Shown in pieces: positions 61,901 through 64,000 of a DNA stretch of 64,000 nt (its first letter is position 1; each line of letters starts with the position of its first letter). Made by a program: the position numbers and the translations under genes. This DNA is from Dolomedes plantarius (taxonomy: Eukaryota > Arthropoda > Arachnida > Araneae > Dolomedidae), in NCBI GenBank assembly GCA_907164885.2, contig OU015490.1, positions 99,234,257 through 99,298,256 on the forward strand, read 5' to 3'. Below the pieces are notes generated by a model. The model was given only the letters and a program-made list of their open reading frames with translations, did not search any database and was not told the DNA's origin.

Positions 61901-63694
61901 AATCTATATATGTTTATGCATTTTATTTTATTAGGACTTTTTCTCTCATTGAAGGGTCAAATACAGCTGTAAAAAATTTTAAGTTAAATGAAAATTTTAA
62001 TTCCCTAGTACTTGCTATAACAGTAAGATTCTTCAAATAACTTTTACATGTTTGAAATATTTTTATAACATATCCCATCATCCTTTGCTTTTGTGGTGTT
62101 TATTTCATTGATACTCCTTTGAAACAGTTTGAAGGATTGAGGAAATTTTTCCTTATTGTTTTTTCTTTTACACTAAAAATTATTTCCTGTGATCTGGTAT
62201 AAGTAAATTAAAATATAGTAATTTGAGCATGACTTTTCAGACCTCCACTGGTTAAAATATGTGAAAAAGTAATGATTCCACAAGAAGAACATCCTGATAT
62301 CAATTTTGTTGGACTACTTATTGGACCACGAGGAAATACTTTAAAATCAATGGAAAAAGAAGTAAGGCTGAAAAAAGTTATTTAATTTAATATCTTGATT
62401 CAGCAAATTTTGTTGCTATTATTTTTTCAAGAACTTTCTAAATTATAGAATAAATGAACACAACTGATTTTTTAAAAAGAATACCTTGAATATATTACAA
62501 CTAAAAATATTATAAATATTACAGAATATTTCGTAAAGTATTTGATGAAATTTGTATATTTAATTTGTCAATCATTTTAAGCTTATATATATATATATAT
62601 ATATATGTATAAAATTCTGGATGTTTGAGTATTAGTAAGCAAGTCCTGTTATGTCACCAATAATCTTAAACATATTTCCTTGCAAATTTCTTAAAAACTG
62701 GAAACCCTAGGAATTCTGCATGCAATGCCATTTCTGTACATCTTTGTATTTGTTTCATAATTCATGCAATTGAAAACAGTTCTTATGAATAAATCAATAG
62801 TAGTCCAGTGTTTTTAAGCATATATGTATTTAATTTATTTAATTTTACATTAAATCTTTAACTTAATTGTTTGATCATACATGTGCTGTGAAAGTGGCCT
62901 AAGTGAAATATCTAAAAAAAATAAGTGTTATTTCGCATTGTATTCTTTTATATTACCATAATCTGAGGCAATCTTTGTATAAATGTAAAAATTAAACTGT
63001 TAGATTGAGTTAGTTGTGTCATTCAGCAGAATTCAGTTCATGTTCAAACTCAAACCTTCAAATATCTCGAAATGAAAGATTTGAGACTTAGACCACTTTC
63101 ATAATCACCGGCACATGTATGTTTTCTGTTTTACTTTTCTAACATAAAGAATCAGCAGAGTTGTATTTTATATTGCTGTGGTCATGCAGCTCTCTGAATA
63201 TTTGCTATCTTATTAATTTGGTTAATTTTGGGTCCAAAATGACAATGCTTTGTTTATACATAGGGGAAAGAAGTTCTTGATAGGTTTAAATTAACACATT
63301 TTACAATTGCTTAATCATTTCTAAGTCATTTAAGTTTAATGTTTAATTTCTTAAAAATTAATGCAAGCTAATAAAAATTATGCTTTTCATGTTTGCACAC
63401 TACACTTTGTAGTGCCAGAGCTATTAAGATATGCTAATTTTTTTTTATTCAAGCAAAAAACAAATTACATGCTCTAGACTAAATATTTAATTTATACCTA
63501 GTATCTGGAAAGTTTAAAGTTTCATTTGTGATTATTTCTAGACTGGTGCTAAGATTATTATTCGAGGTAAAGGATCTGTAAAGGAAGGTAAAGTTGGAAG
63601 AAAAGATGGGCAACCTTTACCAGGAGAAGATGAACCTTTACATGCTTTTGTTACTGGGAACAGCAATGAAAGTGTGAAAAATGCAGTTAATAAG
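49888..63694 (+). CDS. SF1: Splicing factor 1 paralogue, copy B, exons 1-6 (3' part outside window)
   Basis: Second SF1 gene, divergently transcribed from copy A. Exons: 49888-49996 (or to 50032), 53582-53791, 59837-59912, 61178-61330, 62241-62361, 63542-63694. Lengths and phases of exons 2-6 equal those of copy A exactly. Encoded features are the U2AF ligand motif RRKSRWGGDE, the SPSP motif and the KH domain through AVNK. QUA2, zinc knuckles and the proline tail would follow beyond 64000. Exons 4-6 encode 141 of 142 residues identical to copy A, while 51 codons differ silently, so the copy is under selection rather than decaying. The N-terminal tail is freer, with DRNDKDRDHDRERER replacing a different charged run. 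The exon 1 donor is altered (see exon 1). Confidence 0.94.
50577..51602 (+). mobile_element. hAT (Charlie/ZBED-like) element, internally deleted
   Basis: Ends CAGGGGTCTGCAACGC and GGTTGCTGACCCCTG form inverted repeats, with flanking TTATAAAT (50569-50576) and TTATAGAT (51603-51610), a 7-of-8 target duplication. It carries transposase fragments in + frames and no other genes. Confidence 0.88.
50700..51384 (+). pseudogene. hAT transposase fragment (Charlie/ZBED5-like)
   Basis: Remnants include LLPQVKEFLLSRNK, ELGFLTDVTVKLKELNMKLQ and GRNHIVSMTNMINTFKAKLA (50797-51066), then FINPF and the C-terminal dimerisation segment STNTCEYLFFNMKFLKSKNQ with SLTDTHLDHCLR (51085-51384). This pattern (domestic relatives are ZBED5/GTF2IRD2-type proteins) marks a hAT transposase lacking its N-terminal zinc finger and much of the catalytic core. 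Two frames are joined by a stop at 51066. Confidence 0.8.
53496..53535. repeat. 13-bp perfect hairpin before SF1-B exon 2
   Basis: AAAAGCTACAATG (53496-53508) pairs with CATTGTAGCTTTT (53523-53535) across a 14-nt loop. It ends 46 bp before the exon 2 acceptor. Copy A has no equivalent that I can see. Confidence 0.8.
53582..53791 (+). CDS. SF1: SF1-B exon 2 (U2AF ligand motif)
   Basis: Acceptor aatattgcag, donor CTTT|gtaagt; 210 nt, as in copy A. Encodes KWPPEDSHWSSDQIDRNDKD, a run of R/D/E, KKRRKSRWGGDEKEK and FIPGLPTVLPNNLNPQQERA. The charged run before the ULM differs most between copies. A perfect hairpin lies 46 bp upstream. Confidence 0.95.
53792..59836 (+). other. SF1-B intron 2
   Basis: 6.0-kb AT-rich intron. 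In contrast to the same intron of copy A, no transposon with readable termini was found. The small open frames (for example 54042-54302, 56213-56446, 57867-58254) show no domain and are best regarded as chance. The last 59 bases are the invariant splice-site region. Confidence 0.65.
59778..59836 (+). promoter_or_regulatory. 59-base invariant 3' splice-site region, SF1-B exon 3
   Basis: Identical to copy A bases 36958-37016 read on the - strand. Contains the GGGGCTATTGCCCC hairpin, CTAAC branch-site match and CCCCTCTCTTACAG tract. Confidence 0.8.
59837..59912 (+). CDS. SF1: SF1-B exon 3
   Basis: Acceptor ctctcttacag, donor GAAAG|gtttgg; 76 nt. Encodes the same LQLQIEEISRRLRTGDLGIP as copy A with three silent base differences. 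Flanked by the most conserved intron sequence of the pair. Confidence 0.96.
60655..60985 (+). promoter_or_regulatory. Conserved intronic block in SF1-B intron 3
   Basis: Counterpart of 35811-36151. Conserved features in order: TTTTATTTTC(A/T)TAG acceptor-like site, 94-nt candidate exon, GTGAATGTTC, TGCCTAATTTGGCA palindrome, a second acceptor-like CTAATTTTCTTTT(g)CAG, and TCCTGTTTTTCTAGGTC. The + frame at 60581-60832 crosses it. Confidence 0.7.
60700..60793 (+). other. SF1: Candidate 94-nt poison exon, SF1-B
   Basis: Preceded by CTAACTTTTATTTTCATAG (a branch-site match and pyrimidine tract) and followed by TAC|GTGAAT. Open in the exon 3 frame (PVKQQPSARFSIVPFQNVLV in its middle). Inclusion makes exon 4 begin VSIT and stop at TGA. 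Without the donor the frame runs on to TAA at 60830-60832, so an alternative terminal exon is another possibility. Confidence 0.45.
61178..61330 (+). CDS. SF1: SF1-B exon 4 (SPSP motif)
   Basis: Acceptor ttttttttacag, donor ACAA|gtaatt; 153 nt. The protein RSPSPEPIYNSEGKRLNTRE and onward is identical to copy A. If the candidate poison exon upstream were included, this exon would be read VSIT then stop. Confidence 0.96.
61331..62240 (+). other. SF1-B intron 4
   Basis: 0.9-kb intron carrying a tRNA-derived SINE-like insertion (61460-61690) and a T9G14 run at 61722-61742. The rest is AT-rich. Confidence 0.7.
61460..61690 (+). repeat. tRNA-derived SINE-like element
   Basis: Box A TGGCCGAATGG (61466-61476) and box B GGTTCGAGCCC (61510-61520) have tRNA promoter spacing and sequence, so RNA polymerase III transcription is plausible. 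The following ~170 bp is unrelated to tRNA and ends in repeats of CTAAACCTAACC and CTTTAACAGAC. It does not fold into a complete tRNA as read, so it is taken as a SINE rather than a gene. No target duplication was identified. Confidence 0.6.
62241..62361 (+). CDS. SF1: SF1-B exon 5 (KH domain, GPRG loop)
   Basis: Acceptor gacttttcag, donor GAA|gtaagg; 121 nt. Encodes PPLVKICEKVMIPQEEHPDI then NFVGLLIGPRGNTLKSMEKE; isoleucine in KICEK replaces copy A valine. Confidence 0.96.
62362..63541 (+). other. SF1-B intron 5
   Basis: 1.2-kb AT-rich intron with a (TA)n run at 62585-62606; nothing else recognised. Confidence 0.7.
63542..63694 (+). CDS. SF1: SF1-B exon 6 (KH domain)
   Basis: Acceptor atttctag, donor AAG|gtagag; 153 nt, phase 0. 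Encodes TGAKIIIRGKGSVKEGKVGR to SNESVKNAVNK, identical in protein to copy A. Last exon of this gene inside the window. Confidence 0.96.
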
Positions 63695-64000
63695 GTAGAG
63701 TAATCATTCACTATCATCATGGTACTGCTCTTTTGAATACATACTTTATCTGTTAATTTTCTGACTATTTGAAGTCATTTTTTTTTTTTTTACTCTTCTG
63801 TATGTAACTTGTATTTATAAACCTTAAAAATGAGGTAGTAAAAGATATACAAGCTAGGAATTTTTTAATCTCATCTGTTATGAAACACCACCTTTGACTT
63901 TCATCTGCTTTTAAATTTTAGTTTTAAAAATTCCTTATCTCTTTCCAATTTCATATTAAAAGTATTTTTATTTGTTTATTTTTAAACCTTATTCAGTATA
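63695..64000 (+). other. SF1-B intron 6, start
   Basis: Begins with the gtagag donor and runs off the window; no exon 7 (zinc knuckle) sequence is reached. Confidence 0.75.

Overview
This is an AT-rich (roughly 70% by eye) animal nuclear window with spliceosomal introns, long introns and dense DNA-transposon debris. The protein sequences and the mix of hAT, Helitron, mariner, pogo-like and piggyBac elements suggest an arthropod, perhaps a chelicerate; the taxon is inference. No bacterial genes, CRISPR arrays, rRNA or intact tRNA genes were seen. The window holds three protein-coding genes, two of them paralogues.

Layout. (1) About 1094-16516, + strand: the last five coding exons of glycogen branching enzyme (GBE1), coding for 217 residues including the C terminus; the 5' part lies left of the window. 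(2) 16517-20462: convergent zone holding the two genes' 3' ends and an imperfect tandem repeat. (3) 20463-49328, - strand: a complete 11-exon gene for splicing factor 1 (SF1, branchpoint-binding protein), 681 residues, with U2AF-binding motif, SPSP motif, KH/QUA2 region, two CCHC zinc knuckles and a proline-rich tail. (4) 49329-49887: 559 bp separating two divergent start codons. (5) 49888-63694, + strand: exons 1-6 of a second SF1 gene in head-to-head orientation, with the same splice phases and the same lengths for exons 2-6; it continues past the right edge.

The main result is the inverted SF1 pair. Exons 4-6 of the copies encode 141 of 142 identical residues although 51 codons differ silently, so both are under strong protein constraint. 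Some intron sequence is also conserved: 59 consecutive identical bases before exon 3, including a CTAAC branch site and a GGGGC/GCCCC hairpin, and a block of about 330 bp in intron 3. That block contains a 94-nt candidate cassette exon of equal length in both copies; its inclusion would create a premature stop in exon 4 of both. This suggests, but does not show, an autoregulatory poison exon. The + copy has lost the usual exon-1 donor but has an in-phase upstream GT. The - copy carries decayed partial duplicates of its own exons 2 and 11.

The remaining sequence is intron and transposon remnants, many with readable target-site duplications. Three are nested insertions: a piggyBac element inside a hAT transposase gene, a Helitron inside a hAT element, and a Helitron inside a mariner element.
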